A DNA stretch of 64,000 nucleotides from Bordetella genomosp. 5 (GCF_002261475.1 NZ_NEVN01000001.1:186001-250000), one strand, 5' to 3'; positions 39,810 to 49,827 are shown, numbered from the stretch's first letter. Numbers and translations are program-made. The notes: generated by a model from the sequence alone, not told the origin.

Positions 39810-40958
39810 GTGTTCCGATCATCTGCCCGCGCCGCCCCGCGCCGACCCCTTTCCGGAGCCGGCGCGCGCCGCGTCGGCCTGTTGCTCGTGCCGTTCTGCC
39901 TGCTGGTGCTGGCAGGGTGTGGTGCCAAGGAAGAGCCGGCCGCCGCGCCGCGGCCCGTCGTGGCCATGCCGGCCCAGCCCGACCAGGCGGCCGCCGGCCT
40001 CAGCGTGCCGGGCCGCATCGACGCGCGCGACACCACGCCCTTGTCGTTCCGCGTGGGCGGCAAGATCATCGAGCGCAAGGTGCGCCTGGGCGACACGGTC
40101 AGCGCCGGTCAGGTCGTGGCGCGGCTCGATCCGGCCGATGCCGCGAAGAACGCGGCGAGCGCGAAGTCCCAGCTCGCCGCGGCCCAGCATCAGTTCGATT
40201 TCGCGCGCCAGCAGCTCAACCGCGACCGGGCCCAGGCCCGCGAGCAGCTCATCGCCGCGAGCCAGCTCGAGCAATCGCAGAATGCCTACGCAGCGGCCTT
40301 GGCGCAGCGCGACAGCGCCGCGCAGCAGGCGGCGCTCGCGGCCGACCAGCTCGCGTACACCACGCTGAAGGCCGACCACGCGGGTGTGATCACCGCCGAA
40401 CAGGCCGACACCGGGCAGAACGTCGCCGCGGGTCAGGCCGTCTACAGCCTGGCCTGGGCCGGCGAGATCGACGCCGTGGCCGACGTGCCGGAAAACGTGC
40501 TGGCCGGACTGAAGGTCGGCCAGAAGGCGCGCATCACGCTGCCTGCCGCGCCCGACGCCCGCTACGAGGCCACCGTGCGCGAACTCGCGCCGGCCGCCGA
40601 CCCCCAGCGCCGCACGTTCCGGGTCAAGCTCACGGTCCATGGCGCGGAGCAGGTCCGGCTCGGCATGACCGCCAACATCGCGTTCGACGGCGCCACGGCG
40701 CAAGGCACCACCTACACCGTGCCCGCCACCGCGCTCTTTCATGATGGCCCGGCGCCCGCGGTCTGGGTGGTCAAGGCCGGCGAAGATATCCTGGAGCTGC
40801 GCCGCGTGACGGTGTTGCGCTACACCGAGCGCCACGTGGTGCTGGCCGATGGCATTGCCGAAGGCGAGCGCGTCGTGTGGCAGGGCGTGCATGCGGTGGC
40901 GGCGGGGCAGAAGGTCCGGCCGGTGCCGCCGCTGCATCCCGAGGATTTCGCCTCGTGA
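39810..40958 (+). CDS. RND efflux periplasmic adaptor lipoprotein (MFP)
   Basis: 382 residues from a GTG at 39810 with GAGGT upstream. Lipoprotein signal with lipobox 'LVLAGCGAKEE'. Domains: barrel/lipoyl half 'SVPGRIDARDTTPLSFRVGGKIIERKVRLGDTVSAGQVVARLDP', alpha-helical hairpin (about 110-175), second lipoyl half 'TTLKADHAGVITAEQADTGQNVAAGQAVYSLA', then beta-barrel and membrane-proximal domains. It bridges the RND pump and the outer-membrane channel encoded next. The stop overlaps the pump's GTG start (GTGA). Confidence 0.94.
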   Translation: MFRSSARAAPRRPLSGAGARRVGLLLVPFCLLVLAGCGAKEEPAAAPRPVVAMPAQPDQAAAGLSVPGRIDARDTTPLSFRVGGKIIERKVRLGDTVSAGQVVARLDPADAAKNAASAKSQLAAAQHQFDFARQQLNRDRAQAREQLIAASQLEQSQNAYAAALAQRDSAAQQAALAADQLAYTTLKADHAGVITAEQADTGQNVAAGQAVYSLAWAGEIDAVADVPENVLAGLKVGQKARITLPAAPDARYEATVRELAPAADPQRRTFRVKLTVHGAEQVRLGMTANIAFDGATAQGTTYTVPATALFHDGPAPAVWVVKAGEDILELRRVTVLRYTERHVVLADGIAEGERVVWQGVHAVAAGQKVRPVPPLHPEDFAS

Positions 40959-43900
40959 GCGCGCCGGCACCCGGCGCGCACGACGCGCAGCGCCACGAAG
41001 AGGGGCGCTTCAACCTATCGGCCTGGGCGTTGCGCCATCAGGCCCTCGTCGTCTTCCTGATTGCGCTCGCAACGATCTTCGGCGTGCTGTCGTACTCGCG
41101 GCTCGCGCAATCGGAGGATCCGCCGTTCACGTTCCGCGTGATGGTGATCCGCACCTTCTGGCCCGGGGCCACCGCGGAGCAGGTGCGCGAACAGGTCACC
41201 GATCGCATCGCCAAGAAGCTCCAGGAAACGCCTTACACCGACTTCATGCGCAGCTATTCGCGGCCGGGCGAGTCGCTGGTGTTCTTCACCATGAAGGATT
41301 CCGCGCCCGCCAAAGAAGTGCAGCAGGAGTGGTACCAGGTGCGCAAGAAGGTGGGCGACATCCAGGCCACGCTGCCGCGCGGCGTGCAGGGGCCCTTCTT
41401 CAACGACGAGTTCGGCGACGTCTACACCAACATCTACACGCTCGAAGGCGACGGCTTCTCGCCGGCCACGCTGCGCGACTACGCCGATGCGATGCGCACG
41501 GTGCTGCTGCGCGTGCCGGGGGTGGCCAAGGTGGACTACTTCGGCGAGCAGGAAGAACGCATCTACGTCGAGATTCCGAACGCGCAACTCACGCGGCTGG
41601 GCGTGTCGCCCGAGGTGATCGGCCGCGCCATCGATGCACAGAACGGCGTCAACTCGACCGGCACGCTCACCACCGCCGACGACCGCATCTTCGTGCGGCC
41701 GTCGGGTCAGATCCGGGACGTGCGTGCGCTGGAAGAAACCTTGATCCGCCTGAACGACACGACGGTGCGGCTGGGCGATATCGCGACCATCCGGCGCGGC
41801 TATCTCGAGCCGCCCGCCACCGAGATGCGGGCGGGCGGCAAGCCGGTGCTCGGCATCGGCATCACCATGCAGCCCAATGGCGACGTGATCAAGCTGGGTC
41901 AGGCGCTCGACGCGCAGACCCAGCAGCTGCGCGACTTCCTGCCGGCCGGGCTCACGCTCACGCAGGTATCGAGCATGCCGCACGCCGTGTCGCATTCGGT
42001 CGACGAGTTTCTGCGCTCGGTGGCCGAGGCCGTGGTGATCGTGCTGTTGGTCAGCCTGGTCTCGCTGGGCCTGCGCACCGGCATGGTGGTGGTGATCTCC
42101 ATCCCCGTCGTGCTCGCCGTCACGGCGCTCTTCATGTATCTGTTCGACATCGGGCTGCACAAGGTCTCGCTCGGCACCCTGGTGCTGGCGCTGGGCCTGT
42201 TGGTCGACGACGCCATCATCGCGGTCGAGATGATGGCGGTGAAGCTCGAACAGGGCTGGAACCGCGCCCGCGCGGCCGCCTTCGCCTACACCAGCACGGC
42301 GTTCCCGATGCTGACCGGCACGCTCGTGACCGTGGCGGGCTTTCTGCCGATCGCGCTGGCCAAGTCGGGCACGGGCGAGTACACGCGGTCGATCTTTCAG
42401 GTCTCGGCCATCGCGCTCATCGCCTCGTGGTTCGCCGCCGTGGTGTTGATCCCGCTGCTGGGATATCGCCTGCTGCCCGAGCGCAAGAAAGAAGAGGGCC
42501 AGCCCGACGACCACGAGCACGACATCTACGACACGCGCTTCTACCGCCGCCTGCGCGGCTGGGTGGCGCGCTGCGTCGAGCGCCGCTACTGGGTGCTGGG
42601 TGGCACGACGCTCTTGTTCGTGGTCGCCATGGCCGCCTTCTCGCTGGTGCCGCAGCAGTTCTTCCCGAGCTCCGATCGCGCCGAGCTGCTGGTGGATGTC
42701 AGCCTGGGCGAGGGCGCGTCGTTCGATGCGACCAAGCGCCAGGTGCTGCGCCTCGAAGAGACGCTGAAAGACCGGCCCGAGATCGCGCATCTGGTGAGCT
42801 TCGTCGGCACGGGCGCGCCGCGGTTCTATCTGCCGCTCGACCAAAAGCTGCCCCAGCCGAACTTCGCGCAGTTCATCGTCACGACCCATTCCGTCGAGGA
42901 CCGCGAGCAACTGGCACAGTGGCTCGCGCCGATTCTGCGCGAGCAGTATCCCGCCGTCCGGACCCGCATTTCGCGCCTGGAGAACGGCCCGCCGGTGGGC
43001 TTCCCGGTGCAGTTCCGTGTGTCGGGGGGCGATATCCCCACGGTGCGCGCGCTGGCCGAGAAGCTCGCCGACGTGGTGCGCGCCGATAGCCGCACGGCCA
43101 ATGTGCAGTTCGACTGGGACGAGCCATCGGAACGCTCCGTGCGCTTCGAGGTGGACCAGAGCAAGGCGCGCGAGTTGGGTGTCACCTCGTCCGACGTGTC
43201 GGCCTTCCTGGCCATGACGCTGTCGGGCACCACGGTCACGCAATACCGCGAACGCGACAAGCTCATCAACGTCGACCTGCGCGCGCCGGCCAACGAGCGC
43301 ATCGATCCCTCGCGCCTCGAAACCTTGTCGATGCCCACGCCGAATGGTCCCGTGCCGCTGGGCAGCCTGGGCCGCGCGCATTACGAGCTCGAGTACGGCG
43401 TGATCTGGGAGCGCGATCGTCAGCCCACCATCACCGTGCAGGCCGACGTGGTCGGCGGTGCGCAGGGCATCGACGTGACCCACGAACTCGACGCGCGACT
43501 CGCGGAGCTGCGCGCCGAGCTGCCGGTGGGCTATCGCATCCAGATCGGCGGTTCGGTCGAAGAAAGCGAGAAGGGCCAGCGCTCCATCATCGAGCAGATG
43601 CCGCTCATGGCGGTGGTCGTACTCACGCTGCTGATGATCCAGCTGCAGAGCTTCTCGCGCGTCATGATGGTGGTGCTCACGGCGCCGCTGGGCCTGATCG
43701 GCGTGGTCGGGGCGCTGCTGCTGTTCGGCATGCCCTTCGGCTTTGTCGCGATGCTGGGCGTGATCGCGATGTTCGGCATCATCATGCGCAATTCGGTGAT
43801 TCTGGTGGATCAGATCGAGCAGGACATCTCGGCCGGACATCCCCGCGTGGACGCCATCGTGAGCGCCACGGTGCGGCGCTTCCGGCCCATCACGCTGACG

Positions 43901-44164
43901 GCCGCGGCCGCGGTGCTGGCCCTGATCCCGCTGTTGCGCAGCAACTTCTTCGGTCCGATGGCGACCGCGCTGATGGGCGGCATTACGAGCGCCACCGTGC
44001 TCACCGTGTTCTTTCTGCCGGCCCTTTATGCGGCCTGGTTCCGCGTGCGCAACGACGAGCGCGACGAGCCTCCGGGCGTGCCGCCGGGCGCCGACGCAGG
44101 CCACCAGCATTCCCACCAGACGCCTGCCGGCCAGACCTCGGGCGCGACGGGCAACGCATCATGA
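40955..44164 (+). CDS. RND efflux pump inner-membrane permease
   Basis: 1069 residues from a GTG at 40955 (GTGA overlap). Twelve membrane segments, with TM1 at 'ALVVFLIALATIFGVLSYSRLAQSEDPPF' and two large periplasmic loops. The TM4 proton-relay motif 'GLLVDDAIIAVEMM' has the paired aspartates. Sequence style suits the hydrophobe/amphiphile class with unknown drug range. The C-terminus is His/Gln-rich ('GHQHSHQTPAGQ'), which is unusual. It is the central subunit of the tripartite system with the adaptor and the NodT-like channel. Confidence 0.95.
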   Translation: MSAPAPGAHDAQRHEEGRFNLSAWALRHQALVVFLIALATIFGVLSYSRLAQSEDPPFTFRVMVIRTFWPGATAEQVREQVTDRIAKKLQETPYTDFMRSYSRPGESLVFFTMKDSAPAKEVQQEWYQVRKKVGDIQATLPRGVQGPFFNDEFGDVYTNIYTLEGDGFSPATLRDYADAMRTVLLRVPGVAKVDYFGEQEERIYVEIPNAQLTRLGVSPEVIGRAIDAQNGVNSTGTLTTADDRIFVRPSGQIRDVRALEETLIRLNDTTVRLGDIATIRRGYLEPPATEMRAGGKPVLGIGITMQPNGDVIKLGQALDAQTQQLRDFLPAGLTLTQVSSMPHAVSHSVDEFLRSVAEAVVIVLLVSLVSLGLRTGMVVVISIPVVLAVTALFMYLFDIGLHKVSLGTLVLALGLLVDDAIIAVEMMAVKLEQGWNRARAAAFAYTSTAFPMLTGTLVTVAGFLPIALAKSGTGEYTRSIFQVSAIALIASWFAAVVLIPLLGYRLLPERKKEEGQPDDHEHDIYDTRFYRRLRGWVARCVERRYWVLGGTTLLFVVAMAAFSLVPQQFFPSSDRAELLVDVSLGEGASFDATKRQVLRLEETLKDRPEIAHLVSFVGTGAPRFYLPLDQKLPQPNFAQFIVTTHSVEDREQLAQWLAPILREQYPAVRTRISRLENGPPVGFPVQFRVSGGDIPTVRALAEKLADVVRADSRTANVQFDWDEPSERSVRFEVDQSKARELGVTSSDVSAFLAMTLSGTTVTQYRERDKLINVDLRAPANERIDPSRLETLSMPTPNGPVPLGSLGRAHYELEYGVIWERDRQPTITVQADVVGGAQGIDVTHELDARLAELRAELPVGYRIQIGGSVEESEKGQRSIIEQMPLMAVVVLTLLMIQLQSFSRVMMVVLTAPLGLIGVVGALLLFGMPFGFVAMLGVIAMFGIIMRNSVILVDQIEQDISAGHPRVDAIVSATVRRFRPITLTAAAAVLALIPLLRSNFFGPMATALMGGITSATVLTVFFLPALYAAWFRVRNDERDEPPGVPPGADAGHQHSHQTPAGQTSGATGNAS

Positions 44165-45648
44165 TGAGCCTCACACTTTCCCACGCACGTCTGGCGCTCG
44201 CGAGTGCCGTGGCGCTGGCCCTTGCGGGCTGCGCGCTCGGTCCCGATGGCCGGGCGCCCGCCACTCCGGAGCCCGCGCACTATGGCGTCGCGCCGACGCC
44301 TGCGCAAAGCGCCAGCGCGCAGGGCGTGGCTCAGCAGTTCGAGCAGGGGGCCGTGCCGGTCGCCGACTGGTGGACGCTGTACGGCTCGCCCGAGCTCGAT
44401 GCCATGGTGCGCGAAGGGCTGGCCAACAGTCCCGACCTCGCGTCCGCCGACAGGCGCCTCGCGGCCGCGCGCGAGCAGTTGCGCGCGCAGATAGGCGAGT
44501 CGATGCTGCCCACGATCGATATGGGCGGGCAGGTCGATCGGCAACGCGCGCTAACCATGCCCATGGTCGAACCGCCGACCATGCTCTACAACACCTTCGT
44601 CGGACAGATACGGGCGCAATACACGTTCGACCTGTTCGGCGCCGCGCGCTATGCCAACACGGCGCTCGCGGCGAGCGTCGATCAGCAGGCACATCGTCTC
44701 GAGGCTTCGCGCCGCGCGCTCGCCGCGAATATCGTGAGCGGTGCGATCCGGTCGGCCGCGCTGGCACGGCAGGTGGCGCTGAGCACCGAGCAGGTCGGGC
44801 TGGCGCGGCAGGTCGCGCAGGATGCCCGGCGGCGCTTCGAACTGGGCTCGGCGTCGCAGCAGGAAGCGCTCGATGCCGAGCAGAATGCAAGCGATCTGGC
44901 GGCCGCGCTGCCGGGCTTGCGCAGCCAGTGGCAGTCCACCCGTCATGCCCTCGCCGTTCTGCTCGGCCGCACGCCCGATCAGGCGCCGCCCGATCTGGAT
45001 TTCACGCGGATCGTGGTGCCGGCGCGGGTGCCGGTGAGCGTGCCGTCGCAGTTGCTCGCCAACCGGCCCGACGTCCAGGCCGCGGCCGTGGCGCTCGAGG
45101 GCGCGGCTGCCGAGGTGGGCGCAGCCACCGCGCAGATGTTGCCGCGCCTGTCGCTGTCGGCCTCGATGGGCCGTGGCGGTTTCGACTGGCCCACCGCGCT
45201 GTCGGGTCCGGGCGGGGCGATCTGGAGCATCGGCGCGGGGCTGACGCAGCCGCTGTTCCATGGCGGCGCGTTGCGCGCGCAGCGCCGCGCGGCCATTGAG
45301 ACCTTCGAAGGCGCGGCCGACCAGTATCGCCAGACGGTGCTGGCGGCGTTCCGCAACGTGGCCGACAGCCTCGCCGCGCTCGAGGCCGACAATGAGGCGC
45401 TCGCCGCGGCCGAAGCGGCCCGGCAGGCGTCCGAAGGCTCCTACCGCAACACCGCGCGGCGGGTCGAGCTGGGCGCCTTGCCCGGCTTTCAGGGGCGTGC
45501 CGCGCAGCAGGCTTATCTGCAGGCGCAACTGCGCGAGCTCAACTACGCGGCCGCCCGGCTGGCCGACACCGCGGCGCTGTTCCATGCCATGGGCGCGGCG
45601 CCGGCCGCGCCTGCCTCGCCCACGGGGCGCGCCGCGAGCGGGTCCTGA
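44161..45648 (+). CDS. RND outer-membrane efflux lipoprotein, NodT/OprM type
   Basis: 495 residues; start overlaps the pump stop. Lipobox 'LALAGCALGPD', then the family's 'DWWTLYGSPELDAMVREGLANSPDLASADRRLAAAREQLRAQIGE'. Two TolC-like repeats follow, with 'LLANRPDVQAAAVALEGAAAEVGAATAQMLPRLSLSAS' marking the second. It forms the trimeric exit duct. It closes the TetR-controlled operon of adaptor, pump and channel. Confidence 0.94.
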   Translation: MMSLTLSHARLALASAVALALAGCALGPDGRAPATPEPAHYGVAPTPAQSASAQGVAQQFEQGAVPVADWWTLYGSPELDAMVREGLANSPDLASADRRLAAAREQLRAQIGESMLPTIDMGGQVDRQRALTMPMVEPPTMLYNTFVGQIRAQYTFDLFGAARYANTALAASVDQQAHRLEASRRALAANIVSGAIRSAALARQVALSTEQVGLARQVAQDARRRFELGSASQQEALDAEQNASDLAAALPGLRSQWQSTRHALAVLLGRTPDQAPPDLDFTRIVVPARVPVSVPSQLLANRPDVQAAAVALEGAAAEVGAATAQMLPRLSLSASMGRGGFDWPTALSGPGGAIWSIGAGLTQPLFHGGALRAQRRAAIETFEGAADQYRQTVLAAFRNVADSLAALEADNEALAAAEAARQASEGSYRNTARRVELGALPGFQGRAAQQAYLQAQLRELNYAAARLADTAALFHAMGAAPAAPASPTGRAASGS

Positions 45649-45658
45649 TCGCAGGATG

Positions 45659-45685
45659 AAAAAGGGCGGCGCCACGGCGCCGCCC
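45659..45685 (-). terminator. Rho-independent terminator of the tarD-like gene
   Basis: Reading the minus strand, GGGCGGCGCC and GGCGCCGCCC form a 10-bp stem with a two-base loop, followed by five T residues. It lies 53 bp after the tarD-like stop. It also sits just after the channel gene's stop, so the stem may serve both directions. Confidence 0.75.
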
Positions 45686-45737
45686 GGATGCGGGGCGCGG
45701 CCCGGAGTCGCTCCCGAGGCCGCGTCGGGGTCCAGGT

Positions 45738-46904
45738 TCAGTCGGACAGTTCGCGCATGACCTTGTACAGGTCGCTCTTGCCTTCGAAGCCGATGCCGGG
45801 CAGGTCGGGCATGGTGATGTGGCCGTTTTCGACGCGCACGCCGTCCGGGAATCCGCCGAAGGGCTGGAACAGATCCGGGTAGCTTTCGTTGCCGCCCAGG
45901 CCCAGGCCGGCCGCGATATTCAGCGACATCTGGTGACCGCCGTGCGGAATGCAGCGCTTGGGCGACCAGCCGTGCTGGTGCAGCATGTCCAGCGTGCGCA
46001 GATATTCCACCAGGCCGTAGCTCAGCGCGCAGTCGAACTGCAGATAGTCGCGGTCGGCGCGCATGCCGCCATATCGGATCAGATTGCGCGCGTCCTGCAT
46101 CGAGAACAGATTCTCGCCGGTCGCCATCGGCTTGTCGTAGTAGTTGCGCAGCGTGGCCTGCAGCTCGTAGTCGAGCGGATCGCCGGCCTCTTCATACCAG
46201 AACAGATCGTAGGCCGAGAGCGCCTTCGCGTACTGCACCGCCGTATCGAGATCGAAGCGGCCATTGGCGTCCACCGCCAGCTTCTGGCCGTCCTGCAGCA
46301 CGCTCAGGATCGAATCGATGCGGCGCAGATCCTCGTCTAGCGAGGCGCCGCCGATCTTCTTCTTCACCACCGTGTAGCCGCGGTCGATGTAGCTGCGCAT
46401 CTCGTCCTTGAGCTTGCCGTGGTCTTGGCCGGGATAGTAGTAGCCGCCGGCGGCATAGACGAAGACCTTGCGATCGGGCTGGCCATTGCCGTAGCGCTCG
46501 GCCAGCAGCTGGAACAGCGGCTTGCCTTCGATCTTGGCGACCGCGTCCCAGACCGCCATGTCGATCGTGCCGATGGCCACCGAGCGTTCGCCGTGGCCGC
46601 CCGGCTTTTCGTTCGTGAACATCGCGTTCCAGACCTTGTGCGGATCCAGGTTGTTGCCGCTGGCGTCCTGCAGATCTTCGGGGCGGGCTTCCAGGATGCG
46701 CGGGATGAAGCGTTCGCGCATCAACGTGCCCTGGCCGTAGCGGCCGTTCGAGTTGAAGCCATAACCCACCACGGGTTTGCCGTCGCGGATCACATCGGTG
46801 ATCACCGCCACCAGGCTCAGCGTCATTTTGCTGAAGTCGATGTAGGCGTTGCGGATGGGCGAGCTGATCGGCAAGGTGCGCTCGCGAATTTCCACGATCT
46901 TCAT
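45738..46904 (-). CDS. tarD: D(-)-tartrate dehydratase-like enolase-superfamily enzyme
   Basis: 388 residues from ATG 46904 (AGGAGA seven bases upstream). Mandelate-racemase subgroup. Acid/base and metal ligands are visible: Lys183 in 'VVKKKIGG', Asp212 in 'AVDANGRFD', Glu238 in 'WYEEAGD', Glu264 in 'ATGENLF' and His321 in 'IPHGGHQMSLN'. These are offset by one from the residues I recall for Bradyrhizobium TarD (184, 213, 239, 265, 322), and the length agrees. It would convert D-tartrate to oxaloacetate, with Mg2+. No tartrate transporter is adjacent. A divergent LysR gene lies upstream. Confidence 0.85.
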   Translation of the reverse strand: MKIVEIRERTLPISSPIRNAYIDFSKMTLSLVAVITDVIRDGKPVVGYGFNSNGRYGQGTLMRERFIPRILEARPEDLQDASGNNLDPHKVWNAMFTNEKPGGHGERSVAIGTIDMAVWDAVAKIEGKPLFQLLAERYGNGQPDRKVFVYAAGGYYYPGQDHGKLKDEMRSYIDRGYTVVKKKIGGASLDEDLRRIDSILSVLQDGQKLAVDANGRFDLDTAVQYAKALSAYDLFWYEEAGDPLDYELQATLRNYYDKPMATGENLFSMQDARNLIRYGGMRADRDYLQFDCALSYGLVEYLRTLDMLHQHGWSPKRCIPHGGHQMSLNIAAGLGLGGNESYPDLFQPFGGFPDGVRVENGHITMPDLPGIGFEGKSDLYKVMRELSD

Positions 46905-47010
46905 GGCAGGTCTCCTGGTGAGTTCGAATCGTGGCACTAGCTTAGACCTGCCCGACCTGCCTAAAATTGAACGAAATTCACTAGATTATTTACTTTGGGT
47001 GAAAAGTGCG

Positions 47011-47919
47011 GTGAAAACCGACCTCGCTTCCGAGCTGGACTTTTTCGTGCGCGTGGCGCGCCTGGGCAGCCTGTCGGGCGCGGCGCGCGAGCTCGACCTG
47101 AGCCCGGCCGCCGCCACCAAGCGGCTGGCGGGCATGGAAGACCGGCTGGGCGTGCGGCTGCTCAATCGCAGCACACGCAGCATCAGCCTCACCAACGAAG
47201 GCGAGACCTACCTGCGGCACGCCACCCGCATCCTGGCCGACCTGCGCGACATGGAAGAGGCGGTGACCAGCGCCGGCACCGAGCCGCGCGGCCTGCTGCG
47301 GGTGAACGCCACGCTGGGCTTCGGCCGCACCGTGATCGCGCCGCTGGTGTCCGCCTTCGGCAAACGCCATCCCAATGTGGATGTGCAGCTCGACGTGACC
47401 GACCGGCCCGTGGATCTGGTGGAGGGCGGCATCGATCTCGCGATCCGCTTCGGCAGCCTGCCCGATCGCCGGCTGCGCGCCCGCCGCATTCTGAGCAACC
47501 GCCGTCTGCTGTGCGCCTCGCCCGCCTATCTCAAGCGCCACGGCGAGCCCGCCAGCCTCGCCGATCTGGCTGCGCACCGTTGCATCATCCATCGGCAGAA
47601 CGACGAAGCGCACGGCGTCTGGCGCTTCGAGCACGCGGGCACGACCGAGGCGATCAAGGTCAGTGGGGCGCTCTCGAGCAATGACGGCGACATCGTGCTG
47701 GGCTGGGCGCTCGACGGGCACGGCATCCTGATCCGATCCGAGTGGGATCTGGCCAAGTATCTGGAGAGCGGCCGTCTGCGCGTGCTGTTGCCGGACTACA
47801 CCTTGCCCTCCGCTGACCTGTACGTGTATTACCCGCAACGCCGCAGCCAGACGGCGCGCGCGCGCATGTTCATCGACTTTCTGGTGGAGCACCTCGAAGG
47901 GCCGCTCAAGGCCGGCTGA
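47011..47919 (+). CDS. LysR-family transcriptional regulator
   Basis: 302 residues from a GTG at 47011; another GTG at 46999 is possible and no ATG is present. The N-terminal helix-turn-helix is 'LDFFVRVARLGSLSGAARELDLSPAAATKRLAGMEDRLGVRLLNRSTRSISLT'. The effector domain of the CrgA-like group includes 'VDLVEGGIDLAIRFGSLPD' and 'LPDYTLPSADLYVYYP'. It is divergent from the tarD-like gene over a short A+T-rich spacer (about 46960-47000), the expected arrangement for its regulator. The 3' end overlaps the convergent chemoreceptor gene by 14 bp. Confidence 0.92.
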   Translation: MKTDLASELDFFVRVARLGSLSGAARELDLSPAAATKRLAGMEDRLGVRLLNRSTRSISLTNEGETYLRHATRILADLRDMEEAVTSAGTEPRGLLRVNATLGFGRTVIAPLVSAFGKRHPNVDVQLDVTDRPVDLVEGGIDLAIRFGSLPDRRLRARRILSNRRLLCASPAYLKRHGEPASLADLAAHRCIIHRQNDEAHGVWRFEHAGTTEAIKVSGALSSNDGDIVLGWALDGHGILIRSEWDLAKYLESGRLRVLLPDYTLPSADLYVYYPQRRSQTARARMFIDFLVEHLEGPLKAG

Positions 47920-49519
47920 GCGCCGCGCGGGGCGGGGCGTCGAGCGCCGAGCCGGCGCCGCTGTCGATCACCATGCCATCGGGCAGCTTGAAGATTGACA
48001 CGGCTTCGCGCAGCTTCTCGGCCTGGTTTTCCAGCGAGCCGGCGGCGGCGGCCGCTTCTTCGACCAGCGCCGCGTTCTGTTGCGTCACGCTGTCCATCTG
48101 CGACACGGCCAGGTTCACCTGGTCGATGCCGCTGGCCTGTTCCTGCGAGGCGGCCGAGATTTCGCCCATGATGTCGGTCACGCGGCGCACCGACTCGAGA
48201 ATCTCGGTCATGGTGCCGCCGGCCGCCTTCACCTGCTGCGAACCCTGCTCGACCTTGGCGGTGGAGTCTTCGATCAGACCCTTGATCTCCTTGGCCGCGC
48301 CGGCGCTGCGTTGCGCCAGGCTGCGCACTTCGGTGGCGACCACGGCAAAGCCCTTGCCCTGCTCGCCGGCACGCGCGGCTTCCACGGCGGCGTTCAGCGC
48401 CAGGATGTTGGTCTGGAACGCGATGCTGTCGATCACGCCCACGATTTCCGTGATGCGGTTCGAGCTGTCCGCGATCGCGCCCATCGTCTGCACCACGCCG
48501 GCCACGGCGGCATGGCCGCGCTCGGCGACGTTCGACGCGGTGGCCGCCATCTGGTTGGCCTGACGCGCATTCTCGGCGTTCTGCTTCACGGTCGACGACA
48601 GCTCTTCCATGCTGGAGGCGGTTTCTTCGAGCGAGGCGGCCTGTTCTTCCGTACGCGCCGACAGATCGCTGTTGCCGGCGGCGATTTCGCGCGTGCCCAC
48701 GTGAATCTCGTCCACGCCATGACGCACCTTGCGCACCGTGCCGACCAGCCCGTCCTGCATGGTCTTGAGCGCGGCGAGCAGCGCGCCCACTTCATTGCGG
48801 CCGGCGTCGGGCACGCGATTGGCGAGGTTGCCCGCCGCGATGCGCTTGGCGAGTTCGCCGGCCTGTTCCAGCGGGCCCACGATGATGCGCCGGACCATGA
48901 GCGTGGTCGCGATGGCCACGGCCAGGCCGATGGCCAGCACCACCGCCAGCAGCGTGGTGAAGATCGACGAGAAGTCGTTGATCGTCTCCATCGCCGACTC
49001 ACCGTTGGTGCCGGTGGTCTCGATGAAACGGCCGCGCGCCTTCAGGTAGGTATCCTGCACGCCCTGCGTGCCCTGCTTCAGATAGCCTTCCATGTCGCCG
49101 GCCTGCAGCACGTCGCCGACCCGCTTCAGGTTGGCGCTGTAGGCGTGATACGACTGCACCAGCTCGGCCACGGCCGGGCGGTCGGCTTCGGTCAGCGCGC
49201 GCTCGAAAATGGCGAAGCTCTTGTCGGCGCTGGCCACGAAGTCACGTGCCGACAGCAACGACGCGTTTTCCGAAGCCTTGCCCTGCGCCACGCGGGTGGC
49301 GTAGCGGCTGAGGTCGGTGCGGGCGGCGACGAGCGACAGCGACGCCGCATTGACCGCATTGCTCTGGACCACCGAGGTGCGATAGAGGTCGCGCACGTCG
49401 GTGCCGACGCGCGACAGCGCGAAGTAGCCCGAGCCCCCTAGCAGCAGTTGAAATCCGAAGAACACGATCACCACACCCAACAGCGTGGTCGCGATCTTCA
49501 TGTCACGAAACATTCCCAT
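47906..49519 (-). CDS. Methyl-accepting chemotaxis protein
   Basis: 537 residues. TM1 at about 9-30 ('TTLLGVVIVFFGFQLLLGG'), then a four-helix-bundle-type periplasmic sensor (about 35-185). TM2 is at about 190-210 ('LLAVVLAIGLAVAIATTLMV') and a HAMP domain follows. The cytoplasmic signalling hairpin has its tip in 'IDSIAFQTNILALNAAVEAARAGEQGKGFAVVA'. No C-terminal NWETF-type CheR tether. The ligand cannot be read from sequence. Confidence 0.95.
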   Translation of the reverse strand: MGMFRDMKIATTLLGVVIVFFGFQLLLGGSGYFALSRVGTDVRDLYRTSVVQSNAVNAASLSLVAARTDLSRYATRVAQGKASENASLLSARDFVASADKSFAIFERALTEADRPAVAELVQSYHAYSANLKRVGDVLQAGDMEGYLKQGTQGVQDTYLKARGRFIETTGTNGESAMETINDFSSIFTTLLAVVLAIGLAVAIATTLMVRRIIVGPLEQAGELAKRIAAGNLANRVPDAGRNEVGALLAALKTMQDGLVGTVRKVRHGVDEIHVGTREIAAGNSDLSARTEEQAASLEETASSMEELSSTVKQNAENARQANQMAATASNVAERGHAAVAGVVQTMGAIADSSNRITEIVGVIDSIAFQTNILALNAAVEAARAGEQGKGFAVVATEVRSLAQRSAGAAKEIKGLIEDSTAKVEQGSQQVKAAGGTMTEILESVRRVTDIMGEISAASQEQASGIDQVNLAVSQMDSVTQQNAALVEEAAAAAGSLENQAEKLREAVSIFKLPDGMVIDSGAGSALDAPPRAALSRP

Positions 49520-49827
49520 GGCTTATCCCTGGCGTAAAAAAGCGCGGCCGGACAGCGAGGCGCGCACGAGTGAACAGAATCGATGCGCCCCTCGGCACGG
49601 CCCTCGCGGGGCATGGGCCTGGATCCCTGGGTGCTGACGGACGATACCTCCGGATAACGGCAGTCCGTCCGGGATCTTTAGTGCTAACCCTGATTGACAG
49701 TTTTAAGACAACGTAGGGAAAGCTGTGGCCGCGTGCGGCACGGGCGCGCGGGCGCCGGCCGCCGTCGACACGTGGGAAAGGATGATGACGGGACGCGTGC
49801 CGGACACGCGTCCCTGCAGCGCGACGA
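49520..49827. other. 308-bp gap upstream of the chemoreceptor
   Basis: Contains the chemoreceptor promoter region. On the minus strand, TTAAAACTG near 49700 followed by GCACTAA is a weak resemblance to a flagellar sigma-28 promoter (TAAA...GCCGATAA). The rest is G+C-rich, with the hairpin listed separately at 49790-49814. No gene was seen. Confidence 0.4.
49790..49814 (-). terminator. Hairpin after the molybdoenzyme gene
   Basis: Perfect 10-bp stem GGGACGCGTG / CACGCGTCCC with a five-base loop, starting 14 bp after the minus-strand stop at 49828. It is followed on that strand by CGTCATCATCC and CTTTCCC, so only a poor T-run; a probable terminator. Confidence 0.5.

Noticed and set aside
41015-44116. 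A 1033-codon open frame on the minus strand opposite the RND pump
   Set aside because: It is the antisense shadow of a clear RND gene in high-G+C DNA; its translation is His/Arg/Gln-rich without any domain. The same holds for the many other long antisense frames in this window.
46921-46945. tRNA-like GTTCGAATC stretch
   Set aside because: No acceptor, anticodon or D-arm pairing surrounds it; it is the spacer between the tarD-like and LysR genes.
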